From NCBI GenBank assembly GCA_017519185.1, contig JAFWSX010000008.1:1-36167 (forward strand): 36,167 nucleotides of DNA, written 5' to 3'. Positions 1-7,996 of the stretch are shown here, in pieces. Position numbers and translations under genes: made by a program. Below the pieces are notes generated by a model. The model worked only from the letters and a program-made list of their open reading frames with translations. It did not search any database and was not told where the DNA came from. This stretch comes from Bacteroidales bacterium (GTDB lineage: Bacteria > Bacteroidota > Bacteroidia > Bacteroidales > UBA932). Numbering within the stretch: the stretch's first letter is position 1; the number at the start of each line of letters is the position of its first letter.

Positions 1-34
1 GGGGTTTATCCCTTTTGAACGTTTCTTTTGCCAT
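1..34 (-). CDS. tuf: Elongation factor Tu, 5' end only (runs off the window)
   Basis: Reading the minus strand from the ATG at 34-32 gives MAKETFKRDKP, the characteristic N-terminus of bacterial EF-Tu; only 11 codons are inside the window. EF-Tu is the GTPase that delivers aminoacyl-tRNA to the ribosome. It lies 42 bases downstream of tRNA-Thr(GGT) and is very likely co-transcribed with the tRNA cluster, as in the ancient thr-tyr-gly-thr-tuf arrangement known from E. coli (thrU-tyrU-glyT-thrT-tufB). The leader is AT-rich with no clear Shine-Dalgarno sequence, usual in Bacteroidota. The call rests on a short peptide plus conserved gene order. Confidence 0.88.
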   Translation of the reverse strand, partial: MAKETFKRDKP

Positions 35-76
35 AATTTAAAGCTTTAATATGTTAAATAAATATTCTTCAATTTG

Positions 77-148
77 AGCTGGTGGTGAGAATTGAACTCA
101 CGACCTCTTCCTTACCAAGGAAGCGCTCTACCCCTGAGCTACACCAGC
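77..148 (-). tRNA. tRNA-Thr (anticodon GGT)
   Basis: The minus strand folds as a cloverleaf. The 7-bp acceptor stem pairs 142-148 with 78-84, the anticodon stem is CTTCC/GGAAG with loop TTGGTAA (anticodon GGT), and the T arm carries GTTCAAT. The discriminator is T. CCA is not encoded: CAA follows. It is the last tRNA before tuf. Confidence 0.97.
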
Positions 149-158
149 AGGATACTGG

Positions 159-231
159 AGCGGAAGACGAGGTTCGAACCCGCGACCCTCAGCTTGGAAG
201 GCTGATGCTCTACCTACTGAGCTACTTCCGC
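159..231 (-). tRNA. tRNA-Gly (anticodon TCC)
   Basis: Cloverleaf on the minus strand with acceptor stem 225-231 paired to 160-166. The anticodon stem TCAGC/GCTGA holds loop CTTCCAA (anticodon TCC), and the T loop is GTTCGAA. The discriminator T is followed directly by an encoded CCA (158-156), unlike the other three tRNAs of the cluster. It lies 10 bases upstream of tRNA-Thr(GGT). Confidence 0.97.
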
Positions 232-255
232 GACAACCTTTCAAAAATCTCTTAT

Positions 256-303
256 AAAAAAAGCGGTAATGCTGCAATAGCAACTGTGTCACAACATTTC
301 CGC
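256..303 (-). terminator. Terminator-like hairpin inside the tRNA operon
   Basis: On the minus strand, 303-291 can pair with 275-263 over 13 positions with one A-A mismatch and two G-U wobbles, closing a 15-base loop. Seven T residues follow at 262-256. The wobbles would be C-A mismatches if the other strand were transcribed, so the structure fits an RNA made in the tRNA direction. It sits between tRNA-Tyr and tRNA-Gly, where it could partly terminate transcription before Gly, Thr and tuf, or act as a processing signal. The hairpin is seen directly; its function is inferred. Confidence 0.6.
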
Positions 304-318
304 CTGAATTATATTTTG

Positions 319-401
319 TGGGGAGAGATGGATTCGAACCACCGTAGGCGTGCGCCAGCAGATTTACAGTCTGCCCCATTTGGCCACTCTGGTATCTCCC
401 C
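319..401 (-). tRNA. tRNA-Tyr (anticodon GTA)
   Basis: Class II tRNA of 83 bases with the long variable arm expected of bacterial tRNA-Tyr. The acceptor stem pairs 395-401 with 320-326. The anticodon stem GCAGA/TCTGC holds loop CTGTAAA (anticodon GTA), and the T loop is GTTCGAA. The discriminator is A and CCA is not encoded. A terminator-like hairpin follows 16 bases downstream. Confidence 0.97.
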
Positions 402-418
402 AGTATTTCAATTCTTTG

Positions 419-491
419 AGCCGATAGACGGATTCGAACCCCCGACCTGCTGTTTACAAAACAGCTGCTCTACCGACTGAGCTATATCGGC
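419..491 (-). tRNA. tRNA-Thr (anticodon TGT)
   Basis: First tRNA of the minus-strand operon. The acceptor stem pairs 485-491 with 420-426. The anticodon stem GCTGT/ACAGC holds loop TTTGTAA (anticodon TGT), and the T loop is GTTCGAA. The discriminator is T and CCA is not encoded. With tRNA-Thr(GGT) it gives two threonine isoacceptors in one transcript. Confidence 0.97.
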
Positions 492-519
492 AATCTTCAT
501 ACGCTCTTTTTCGGGACTG

Positions 520-550
520 CAAATATAGACGATTTCGATAAAACACCAAA
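520..550 (-). promoter_or_regulatory. Bacteroidales-type promoter of the tRNA-tuf operon
   Basis: Reading the minus strand, TTTG (550-547) is followed after exactly 19 bases by TATATTTG (527-520), a full match to the Bacteroidales -33/-7 consensus TTTG...TAnnTTTG. It lies 28 bases before the 5' end of tRNA-Thr(TGT), so it should drive the tRNA cluster. Confidence 0.85.
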
Positions 551-560
551 AAAATATCAA

Positions 561-2444
561 TTATTTTTTCGCGAAAGACATTATCGCTTCAAAAATATCT
601 TTGGTGTTATAACCGCAATAGTCGAACAGTTGCTCCCTGCTGCCCTGTGAAATGAACTCGTCAGGAACGCCGAGGCTTTCTACAAGGCATCCCGACTTGT
701 GTGCGGCAACATATTCTGCCACCGCTCCGTGCAGTCCGCCTTCCTTGCAGCCGTCTTCTACCGTAAGGATGACATCGACCTTTGAGCATACATCAGCAAG
801 AGCTTCCGCGTCGATCGGCTTGAGGAAGCGCATATCATAATGGATTGCTCCGACGCCCTTCTCATTCGCCATCTCGATGGCCTGGCGGCATTTGTCTGCG
901 ACAGGTCCGATGGAAAGAACAGCAATCCGGGCTTCACGGTCTTCGTGAAGCAGTTCGGCCTTGCCGACGGGTACCTTGCTGAACGGCTCGTTCTCCCAGG
1001 GAGTGCCGATGCCGCGGCCGCGAGGATATCGTATGATAGTAGCAGGGTAGTCTTCCTGTGTTGCGCTGTACAGCAGGTTGCAGAGCTGCATCTCGTCGCG
1101 CGGGGAAGCTATGACCAGGTTCGGTACAGGCCTGAATGCTGCAAGGTCAAAAACGCCGTGGTGGGTGGCTCCGTCTTCGCCGACGAGCCCGGCCCTGTCG
1201 AGGCAGAAGATGACTTTGAGATTCTGCAGAGCTACATCGTGGATCACGTTGTCATAGGCTCTCTGCATAAACGATGAGTAGATGCAGCAGAAGGGAAGCA
1301 TTCCTCCTGCGGCGAGTCCGGCGGAGAAGGTCACGGCGTGCCCCTCTGCTATGCCGACGTCGAACACCCGGTCGGGCATCTCGGCGTTCATTATGCTGAG
1401 GCCGCTGCCGCTTAGCATAGCGGGAGTGATCCCGACTATCCTCTTGTCTTCCCTGGCCAGTCTTGTGACGGTAGTCCCGAATACGTCCTGGTAGCGTGCT
1501 CTCTTGTCGTCCTGCTTTATGGTCTCTCCGGTCGCGGGGTTGTACTGGCCGGGTGCGTGCCATACCGTAGGGTTGTCTTCCGCCGGCTTGTAGCCTGCTC
1601 CCTTTGTGGTTATCACGTGGAGCAGCTTGGGACCCTTTATGGCCTTGAGCCTTGTCAGATAGGTGACGAGAGCTTCTATGTCATTGCCGTCTACGGGGCC
1701 GAAATACCTGAAGCCGAGGGAATCGAACATCGAGTTGACCTCCGATGTCTTGATGAAGGCTCTCTTGATGTTCTTCACCATCCTCTGGATGCGCTGGCGC
1801 AGCTTCGTGGCTCCCAGGGCAGTCCATACGTTGTCCTTGAGCTTGTTGTAGCGCTCGCCCGTGGTAATCTTGATGAGAGTGTCGTGCAGTCCGCCGGTAC
1901 CCTTGTCAATGGATATCTGGTTGTCGTTCAGGATCACGAGGATGTCTGCCTTGAGCCCTCCTGCGTTGTTGAGACCTTCGAAGGCGAGACCTCCGGTAAG
2001 GGCGCCGTCACCGATCACGGCGATATGCTTGGCCTCAGATCCGAGTTTCTCATCAGCTACGGCAAGGCCGAGAGCTGCGGAAATGGAAGTAGAAGCGTGA
2101 CCGACTCCGAATGCATCGTAGCGGCTTTCACTCATCTTCGGGAAGCCGGAAATGCCGCCCATCTCTCGGTTGTGCATGAATGCCTCGCGCCGGCCGGTGA
2201 TTATCTTGTGTGCATAGGCCTGGTGCCCGACGTCCCAGACTACCTTGTCTTTAGGGGTGTCGTACACTTTGTGCAGCGCCACTGCGATCTCGACCGCACC
2301 GAGGCTTGACCCGATGTGTCCGGGATGGTCGGCACAACACCTTATTATATATTGTCTGATATCTTCGCACAACTGCTCGAGTTCCTCTATCGAAAGGGAC
2401 TTGAGATCGGCGGGGGAGTTGATATGCTCGAGTATGTTGCCCAA
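561..2444 (-). CDS. dxs: 1-deoxy-D-xylulose-5-phosphate synthase
   Basis: Thiamine-diphosphate enzyme that condenses pyruvate and glyceraldehyde 3-phosphate to DXP, the first step of the MEP isoprenoid pathway and a precursor route to thiamine and pyridoxal. Its 627 residues match the family length. Visible motifs are the N-terminal HPGHIGSSLG near residue 40, DVGHQAYAHK near 71-80, and the ThDP-binding stretch GDGALTGG (145-152) through NDNQ (173-176); a pyrimidine-binding domain and a C-terminal transketolase-like domain follow. The start is a TTG codon at 2444-2442, chosen because MGNILEHINSPADLK aligns with the usual N-terminus and no ATG is available nearby. It lies 7 bases after purA on the same strand and is probably translated from the purA transcript. 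Confidence 0.97.
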   Translation of the reverse strand: MGNILEHINSPADLKSLSIEELEQLCEDIRQYIIRCCADHPGHIGSSLGAVEIAVALHKVYDTPKDKVVWDVGHQAYAHKIITGRREAFMHNREMGGISGFPKMSESRYDAFGVGHASTSISAALGLAVADEKLGSEAKHIAVIGDGALTGGLAFEGLNNAGGLKADILVILNDNQISIDKGTGGLHDTLIKITTGERYNKLKDNVWTALGATKLRQRIQRMVKNIKRAFIKTSEVNSMFDSLGFRYFGPVDGNDIEALVTYLTRLKAIKGPKLLHVITTKGAGYKPAEDNPTVWHAPGQYNPATGETIKQDDKRARYQDVFGTTVTRLAREDKRIVGITPAMLSGSGLSIMNAEMPDRVFDVGIAEGHAVTFSAGLAAGGMLPFCCIYSSFMQRAYDNVIHDVALQNLKVIFCLDRAGLVGEDGATHHGVFDLAAFRPVPNLVIASPRDEMQLCNLLYSATQEDYPATIIRYPRGRGIGTPWENEPFSKVPVGKAELLHEDREARIAVLSIGPVADKCRQAIEMANEKGVGAIHYDMRFLKPIDAEALADVCSKVDVILTVEDGCKEGGLHGAVAEYVAAHKSGCLVESLGVPDEFISQGSREQLFDYCGYNTKDIFEAIMSFAKK

Positions 2445-2451
2445 CGCAGGT

Positions 2452-3717
2452 CTATCTGAATATGGTCTGATTTCTGTCCGGGCCTACTGAAAGGATGGTT
2501 ACGGGGACTCCGAGATAGTCTTCGATGAACTTGATGTAGTCCTTGAATGCGGCGGGAAGCTGGTCTTCAGACGTTGCTGATGTGATGTCGGCCTTCCAGC
2601 CCTTGAACTCCTTGTAAACAGGGGTGATCTCAGCGTATGTGTCGAAAGGCACTTCGGCGGTGCGCTTTCCGTCGACCTCATATTCCACCGCTGCCTTGAC
2701 TGTGTCGAAGTCGTCGAGGACGTCGGATTTCATCATTATGAGGTTGGTGACGCCATTGATCATAACTGTATATTTCAGGGCTACGAGGTCAAGCCAGCCT
2801 GTGCGGCGGGGACGGCCTGTTACAGCTCCGAATTCATAGCCTTTCCTGCGCAGTTCTTCGCCTGTGGCGTCGAACAGTTCGGTAGGGAAGGGGCCGCTGC
2901 CCACGCGGGTGCAGTATGCCTTGAAAATGCCGTATACCGAACCGACCCTGCGGGGAGCCAGTCCAAGACCGGTGCAGGCACCGGCACATACGGTGTTGGA
3001 AGATGTTACGAACGGATATGAACCATAGTCTATGTCGAGCATGCTGCCCTGGGCTCCTTCTGCGAGGATGGTCTTGTCATCCCTGAGGCATTCGTCGGTG
3101 AAATATTCTGCGCTGACGAGCTTGAAGGTCTTGAGATATTCTATGGCGTCGAACCAGGCGGCTTCCATTTCTGCTACGTCACAACTGTAGTTGAGCTGGC
3201 GGAGCATCTCGAAGTGCTTCTCGCGGAGACTCTCGTAGCGGCGGCGGAAATCCGGGGTGAGTATGTCACCGACGCGCAGACCGTTGCGGGCTATCTTGTC
3301 GGTATATGTCGGGCCTATTCCCTTGAGGGTGGAGCCGATCTTTGAAGCACCTTTGGCGGCTTCCTGGGCGGCATCAAGCATCCTGTGGGTGGGGAGGATA
3401 AGATGGGCCTTCTTTGCGACGACCAGGCGGCTGTGGATGTCAATGCCTGCAGCGCGGATGTTCTCGCATTCCTCGCGGAAGGTGACAGGGTCCAGCACTA
3501 CGCCGTTGCCTATAATATTAATGGTATCCTTGCGGAACACTCCTGAAGGAATGCTGCGCAACACGAATGTCTTGCCTTCGAAATGTATAGAGTGTCCGGC
3601 GTTCGGGCCGCCCTGGAAACGGGCTATCACCGGGTAGGAGCCGGCAAGGACGTCAACGACTTTTCCTTTGCCTTCGTCGCCCCATTGCAATCCGAGAACT
3701 ACGTCGAGTTTCTTCAT
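2452..3717 (-). CDS. purA: Adenylosuccinate synthetase
   Basis: Joins IMP and aspartate using GTP to give adenylosuccinate, the first committed step from IMP to AMP, in the cytoplasm. The 421-residue length is normal. The N-terminal GTP-binding loop QWGDEGKGK (11-19) with catalytic Asp14, and NAGH ending at the catalytic His42, are intact; the IMP-binding signature GIGPTYTDKIAR is present further along. It sits between recJ (82 bases upstream) and dxs (7 bases downstream), all on the minus strand. The recJ-purA gap holds only a degenerate -7 match (TAAATTTC, 3776-3769), so a separate promoter is possible but weakly supported. Confidence 0.97.
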   Translation of the reverse strand: MKKLDVVLGLQWGDEGKGKVVDVLAGSYPVIARFQGGPNAGHSIHFEGKTFVLRSIPSGVFRKDTINIIGNGVVLDPVTFREECENIRAAGIDIHSRLVVAKKAHLILPTHRMLDAAQEAAKGASKIGSTLKGIGPTYTDKIARNGLRVGDILTPDFRRRYESLREKHFEMLRQLNYSCDVAEMEAAWFDAIEYLKTFKLVSAEYFTDECLRDDKTILAEGAQGSMLDIDYGSYPFVTSSNTVCAGACTGLGLAPRRVGSVYGIFKAYCTRVGSGPFPTELFDATGEELRRKGYEFGAVTGRPRRTGWLDLVALKYTVMINGVTNLIMMKSDVLDDFDTVKAAVEYEVDGKRTAEVPFDTYAEITPVYKEFKGWKADITSATSEDQLPAAFKDYIKFIEDYLGVPVTILSVGPDRNQTIFR

Positions 3718-3798
3718 AAAGCGTTGTAATAATAGGACCGCTAAGGTAAGCCTAATAACTGAGAAAAGGAAATTTAGTTAGGGACAAGGAGCACGGAA

Positions 3799-5544
3799 TC
3801 AGTTGCGGAAGATGTCCTCTTTGTCCTTGATGTCCTTGATCCGGAGCTGGATGTTCGCCAGGCCTCGGTAGTAGTTCTCGGCTATCGAGTAGCAGATGTC
3901 AACCGGGTTGCCTGAATGCAGGTGCTCGAAGTGGTTCGACTTGTTGAAGGCGATGGCGGAGATGGGCAGGTATGCCGAGTCTTCCTGGATGAGTTCGAGC
4001 TTCAGGTGGCCGTTGTCGGAACCGACCTTGCGGCCGTTGCCGTTGTCATATACGTTCTCAGAGATGAAGACCGGCGACTGGTTGCCGGGGCCGAAGGGCT
4101 GGAACTGCTTGAGGACGCGGAAGAACTTGGGGGTAATCTGCTTGAAGTCGAGGTAGGTGTCGATGTTGACGATGGGGGTGAGCATATCGTCGTCGATCAT
4201 CTTTTCCACTGTGTCTTCGAAGCGGCGGCAGAACTCCGGCAGCTTTTCCTCCCTCATAGTGAGGCCGGCTGCATACATATGGCCTCCGAAGTTCTCCAAC
4301 AGGTCGGAGCAGGACTCGATGGCCTCGTAGAGGTCGAACCCTGCGATGGAACGTGCTGAACCTGTGATGTATCCGTTGGACTTCGTCAGGACGATGGTGG
4401 GGCGGTAGTATGCCTCGACCAGTCGGGAAGCTACGATTCCCACGACACCCTTGTGCCAGGACGGGTTGTAGACTATGGTGGATTTCTTGCCGTCGAAAGC
4501 AGGATTGTTGCGCACCATGTTCACGGCCTCATAGGTGATTTCGCGGTCGATGCTCTTTCTTTCGTTGTTGTGCTCGTTGATTTCGTCGCCGATCTTGCGG
4601 GCATCTTCGTCATTGCGGCAGATCAGCAGGTCGACGGCAGTCCTTCCGGACTCCATACGGCCGGCAGCATTAATGCGGGGACCGATCTTGAAGACGATCT
4701 CGTCGATAGTGATCACGTGCTTGTCAAGCCCCGAAAGCTTTATGATCGACTGGAGACCCTTGCGGGGATTTGAGTTGAGCCTCTTCAGGCCGTAATATGC
4801 AAGTATGCGGTTTTCTCCTGTGATGGAAACGAGGTCGGAAGCGATGCTGACTGCCAGAAGGTCGAGCAGTTCGAGCACGCTCTCCTTCGAAATATTGTAG
4901 GTGGCAGCATAGGCCTGAGCCAACTTGAAACCCACGCCGCAACCCGAAAGGTCGTCGAAGGGGTAGGTGCTGTCTGTCCTCTTGGGGTCGAGTACAGCCA
5001 CTGCGGGCGGAAGCTCGACGTCGGGAAGATGGTGGTCGCAGATGATGAAGTCGATGCCGCGGTCAGCTGCATATTTCACCTTCTCGATGGCCTTGATGCC
5101 GCAGTCGAGGCAGATTATCAGGCTGCATTTCTTCTTCACGGCCCAGTCGATGCCTTTGTAGGAAACGCCATAACCCTCGTCGTAACGGTCGGGAATATAG
5201 TATTCCAGATTGTCGGTCACCTGGCTGAGGAAAGTGTACATCAGGGCGACGGCAGTGGTTCCGTCCACGTCATAGTCACCGTAGATGAGAATCTTCTCGT
5301 GATCCTCCACAGCCTTGTATATCCTCTCCACAGCTTTGTCCATATCCAGCATAAGGAAAGGATCGTGGAGCATGGACAGGTCGGGGCGGAAGAATTCCAT
5401 TGCGTCTTCATAGGTGGTGATGCCTCGCTGGACAAGCAGATTGGCAAGAACCTGGTCGATGCCGAGCTCCTGTGCGAGCTGTCGCACAAGGGCCGGATTG
5501 CCTGGCTCTTTGACTATCCACTTTTTCTCAGCGATGGGTGTCAT
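3799..5544 (-). CDS. recJ: Single-stranded-DNA-specific exonuclease RecJ
   Basis: 5'-to-3' ssDNA exonuclease of recombinational and mismatch repair; a DHH-superfamily phosphoesterase using Mn/Mg. Its 581 residues are typical. The DHH domain shows GDYDVDGTTA (Asp90, Asp92, Asp94) and CDHHLP (Asp170, His171, His172), the metal-binding triads. The DHHA1 region carries the GGHMYAAGLT motif, and a C-terminal OB-like region follows. The start MTPIAEKKWIVKEPG is the first ATG after the divergent lysS/recJ promoter region. It opens the minus-strand series recJ-purA-dxs. Confidence 0.96.
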   Translation of the reverse strand: MTPIAEKKWIVKEPGNPALVRQLAQELGIDQVLANLLVQRGITTYEDAMEFFRPDLSMLHDPFLMLDMDKAVERIYKAVEDHEKILIYGDYDVDGTTAVALMYTFLSQVTDNLEYYIPDRYDEGYGVSYKGIDWAVKKKCSLIICLDCGIKAIEKVKYAADRGIDFIICDHHLPDVELPPAVAVLDPKRTDSTYPFDDLSGCGVGFKLAQAYAATYNISKESVLELLDLLAVSIASDLVSITGENRILAYYGLKRLNSNPRKGLQSIIKLSGLDKHVITIDEIVFKIGPRINAAGRMESGRTAVDLLICRNDEDARKIGDEINEHNNERKSIDREITYEAVNMVRNNPAFDGKKSTIVYNPSWHKGVVGIVASRLVEAYYRPTIVLTKSNGYITGSARSIAGFDLYEAIESCSDLLENFGGHMYAAGLTMREEKLPEFCRRFEDTVEKMIDDDMLTPIVNIDTYLDFKQITPKFFRVLKQFQPFGPGNQSPVFISENVYDNGNGRKVGSDNGHLKLELIQEDSAYLPISAIAFNKSNHFEHLHSGNPVDICYSIAENYYRGLANIQLRIKDIKDKEDIFRN

Positions 5545-5575
5545 ACCTTACAAGTCACTATAATGTCACAATTCG

Positions 5576-5583
5576 CAAATATA
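5576..5583 (-). promoter_or_regulatory. -7 element upstream of recJ
   Basis: TATATTTG on the minus strand (5583-5576) matches TAnnTTTG exactly, about 32 bases before the recJ ATG. No TTTG stands at the ideal 19-base distance; the nearest is 14 bases upstream, so only the -7 element is well supported. Confidence 0.55.
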
Positions 5584-5610
5584 TCCATTATTTTTTTCAA
5601 AAAAAAGGAG

Positions 5611-5618
5611 TATTTTTG
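5611..5618 (+). promoter_or_regulatory. -7 element upstream of lysS
   Basis: TATTTTTG on the plus strand is an exact TAnnTTTG match 36 bases before the lysS ATG. The -33 position holds a T-rich tract rather than TTTG. It is divergent from the recJ element 28 bases away. Confidence 0.55.
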
Positions 5619-5654
5619 CCCAAACCAGATAAATAGTAAAAAAATATACCGATT

Positions 5655-7193
5655 ATGGAAAACACAACACTCAACGAGCAGGAACAGAACAGACGGGAAT
5701 CCCTTTTGAAACTCAGGGAACTGGGCATTGAACCCTATCCTGCCGCGGAGTATCCGGTCAACACTTCAAGCGCCGCCATCAAGGCTGGCTACGATGCCGA
5801 AAAAGGCAATTTCAACGACGTTGTAATAGCAGGCCGCATAATGAGCCGCCGCATAATGGGAGCTGCCTCCTTCATCGAGATACAGGATGCAGAAGGCCGC
5901 ATCCAGGTCTATGTGAAAAGGGACGAGATCTGCCCCGATGAAGACAAGACTATGTACAACACTGTTTTCAAGAAGTTGCTTGACATCGGTGACGTGATCG
6001 GTATCACAGGATATGCATTCATCACGCAGACAGGCCAGCTTTCCATCCACGCCAAGACGCTGACGGTGCTCAGCAAGAGCCTCCGCGTGCTTCCGATAGT
6101 GAAGACAGATGCCGACGGTACCGTGCACGACGGTTTCACCGACCCTGAGCAGCGCTACCGTATGCGCTATGTCGACCTTATCGTGAATCCCCAGGTGAAG
6201 GAAACCTTCGAGAAGAGGGCTAAGATCATCGCCACTATGCGCGAGTACTTCAACGAGAACGGCTGCCTCGAGGTCGAAACCCCGATACTCCAGCCGATTC
6301 CCGGCGGTGCCACTGCAAGGCCGTTCATCACCCATCACAACACTCTCGACATTCCCCTGTACCTCAGGATCGCCAACGAACTCTACCTCAAGAGGCTGAT
6401 CGTAGGAGGCTTCAGCGGAGTATATGAGTTTGCAAAGGACTTCCGCAACGAAGGTATGGACCGCACCCACAACCCCGAATTTACCTGTATGGAAATCTAT
6501 GTGGCCTACAAGGACTACAAGTGGATGATGCGTTTCGTGGAGAATATGCTCGAGAAGATTGCTGTCGCCACCAACGGCTGCACTAAGTTCGACGTGTGGG
6601 GCAACGAGATCGAGTTCAAGGCTCCTTACCGCCGCCTTCCGATGCTCGAGGCCATCAAGGAATATGCAGGCGTGGATATAGCAGGTATGAGCGAGGACGA
6701 GCTCCGCAAGGTTTGCGTTGAGAAGAAAGTGCCCATCGATCCTTCTTTCGGCTACGGCAAACTGGTTGACGCGCTCTTCGGTGAATATTGCGAGAAGAAC
6801 CTCATCCAGCCTACCTTCATCACCGACTATCCGGTGGAAATGTCTCCGCTGACCAAGCGCCACCGCGAGAATCCCGCCCTCACCGAGCGTTTCGAGCTCT
6901 TCGTGAACGGCAAGGAACTGGCCAATGCCTACAGCGAGCTTAACGATCCCATCGACCAGCTGGAGCGCTTCGAGGCCCAGGCCAAGCTTAAAGCCAAGGG
7001 AGATGACGAGGCTATGTACATCGATATGGACTTCGTCCGTGCCCTGGAATACGGAATGCCCCCGACATCTGGACTCGGTATGGGTATCGACCGTCTCACG
7101 ATGTTCATGACCAATTCGCAGACCATCCAGGACGTTCTCTTCTTCCCGCAGATGCGCCCTGAGAAAACCGATAAGTCTGAGAAAAGCGAGTAA
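5655..7193 (+). CDS. lysS: Lysyl-tRNA synthetase, class II
   Basis: Charges tRNA-Lys with lysine using ATP. The 512-residue protein has an N-terminal OB-fold anticodon-binding domain (roughly residues 50-150) and a class II catalytic core. Motif 2 is visible as [15 protein letters not shown] and motif 3 as [12 protein letters not shown] near the C-terminus. Length and start ([17 protein letters not shown]) fit Bacteroidota LysS. The stop codon TAA overlaps the ATG of the next gene by one base, so the methyltransferase and aroE downstream are probably translationally coupled in one operon. Confidence 0.97.
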   Translation: MENTTLNEQEQNRRESLLKLRELGIEPYPAAEYPVNTSSAAIKAGYDAEKGNFNDVVIAGRIMSRRIMGAASFIEIQDAEGRIQVYVKRDEICPDEDKTMYNTVFKKLLDIGDVIGITGYAFITQTGQLSIHAKTLTVLSKSLRVLPIVKTDADGTVHDGFTDPEQRYRMRYVDLIVNPQVKETFEKRAKIIATMREYFNENGCLEVETPILQPIPGGATARPFITHHNTLDIPLYLRIANELYLKRLIVGGFSGVYEFAKDFRNEGMDRTHNPEFTCMEIYVAYKDYKWMMRFVENMLEKIAVATNGCTKFDVWGNEIEFKAPYRRLPMLEAIKEYAGVDIAGMSEDELRKVCVEKKVPIDPSFGYGKLVDALFGEYCEKNLIQPTFITDYPVEMSPLTKRHRENPALTERFELFVNGKELANAYSELNDPIDQLERFEAQAKLKAKGDDEAMYIDMDFVRALEYGMPPTSGLGMGIDRLTMFMTNSQTIQDVLFFPQMRPEKTDKSEKSE

Positions 7194-7996
7194 TGGAGCA
7201 GATCACTTCCACTGCAAATCCCCGTGTCAAGGAGGTCCTTCTCCTTGGCGAGAAGTCGCGGCACAGACGCGAGACAGGGCTTTTCACAGTGGAGGGACGC
7301 CGCGAAACCGCTGCTTGTCTCAGCGGCGGGTTCGTCCCGAAGACAGTTTTCTACTGCCCACAGATTATCTCAGAAAATGAGGTGGCAGCCTTGTTCGGGC
7401 CGGTCTCAGTTGAATACGTGAGCATCTCTGAGAATGTATATTCAAGGATGGCCTACCGTGGCACGACCGAGGGCCTTGTGGCTGCCTTCCATTCACGAGA
7501 AAGAAGTCTCGAGGACATCCATACTGATGCCGGCAATGCTCCGTTCATAATTGTGCTGGAGTCAGTCGAAAAACCCGGCAATCTTGGTGCAGTGCTTCGC
7601 ACAGCCGACGCTTCCGGTGCTGCTGCGGTGATTGTCTGTGACCCGCTGACCGACCTCTACAATCCGAATCTGATCAGGGCGTCGATAGGAGGAATATTCA
7701 CGGTGCCCGTGGCCGCCTGTACTTCCGAAGAGGCATACGAGTGGCTTCATTCCGCGGGTTTCCAGATTCTTACCGCCCAGCTGCAGGATTCATCACCATA
7801 CTACGATATTGATTTCAAACGGCCTACCGCTGTCGTGTTCGGCACAGAATCTACCGGCCTGAGCGATTTCTGGAGAGAACGTTCGGACAGGAAGATCATC
7901 ATTCCGATGCTCGGCAGGCTCGACTCGCTGAACGTATCGGCATCAGTTGCGATACTCAGCTACGAAGCCGTCCGCCAGAAACTGTCCACGCTATGA
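7193..7996 (+). CDS. TrmH/SpoU-family RNA 2'-O-methyltransferase
   Basis: SPOUT-class methyltransferase that uses SAM to methylate a ribose in rRNA or tRNA. The 267-residue protein has an N-terminal substrate-binding region (about 1-100) and the trefoil-knot catalytic domain. The three SpoU motifs are visible: EKPGNLGAVLRTADA (motif 1, Asn and Arg), VVFGTESTGL (motif 2) and IPMLGRLDSLNVSASVAI (motif 3). The exact target cannot be read from sequence; the architecture resembles RlmB/TsnR-like enzymes acting on 23S rRNA. It overlaps lysS by 1 base and aroE by 4 bases (ATGA), indicating coupling. Confidence 0.9.
   Translation: MEQITSTANPRVKEVLLLGEKSRHRRETGLFTVEGRRETAACLSGGFVPKTVFYCPQIISENEVAALFGPVSVEYVSISENVYSRMAYRGTTEGLVAAFHSRERSLEDIHTDAGNAPFIIVLESVEKPGNLGAVLRTADASGAAAVIVCDPLTDLYNPNLIRASIGGIFTVPVAACTSEEAYEWLHSAGFQILTAQLQDSSPYYDIDFKRPTAVVFGTESTGLSDFWRERSDRKIIIPMLGRLDSLNVSASVAILSYEAVRQKLSTL

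Noticed and set aside
128-379. 83-codon open frame across the tRNA cluster
   Set aside because: It consists of translated tRNA genes, a common annotation artefact.
5766-6863. 365-codon open frame antisense to lysS
   Set aside because: It is a shadow of codon usage in lysS; no start signal or known motif, and lysS is certain.
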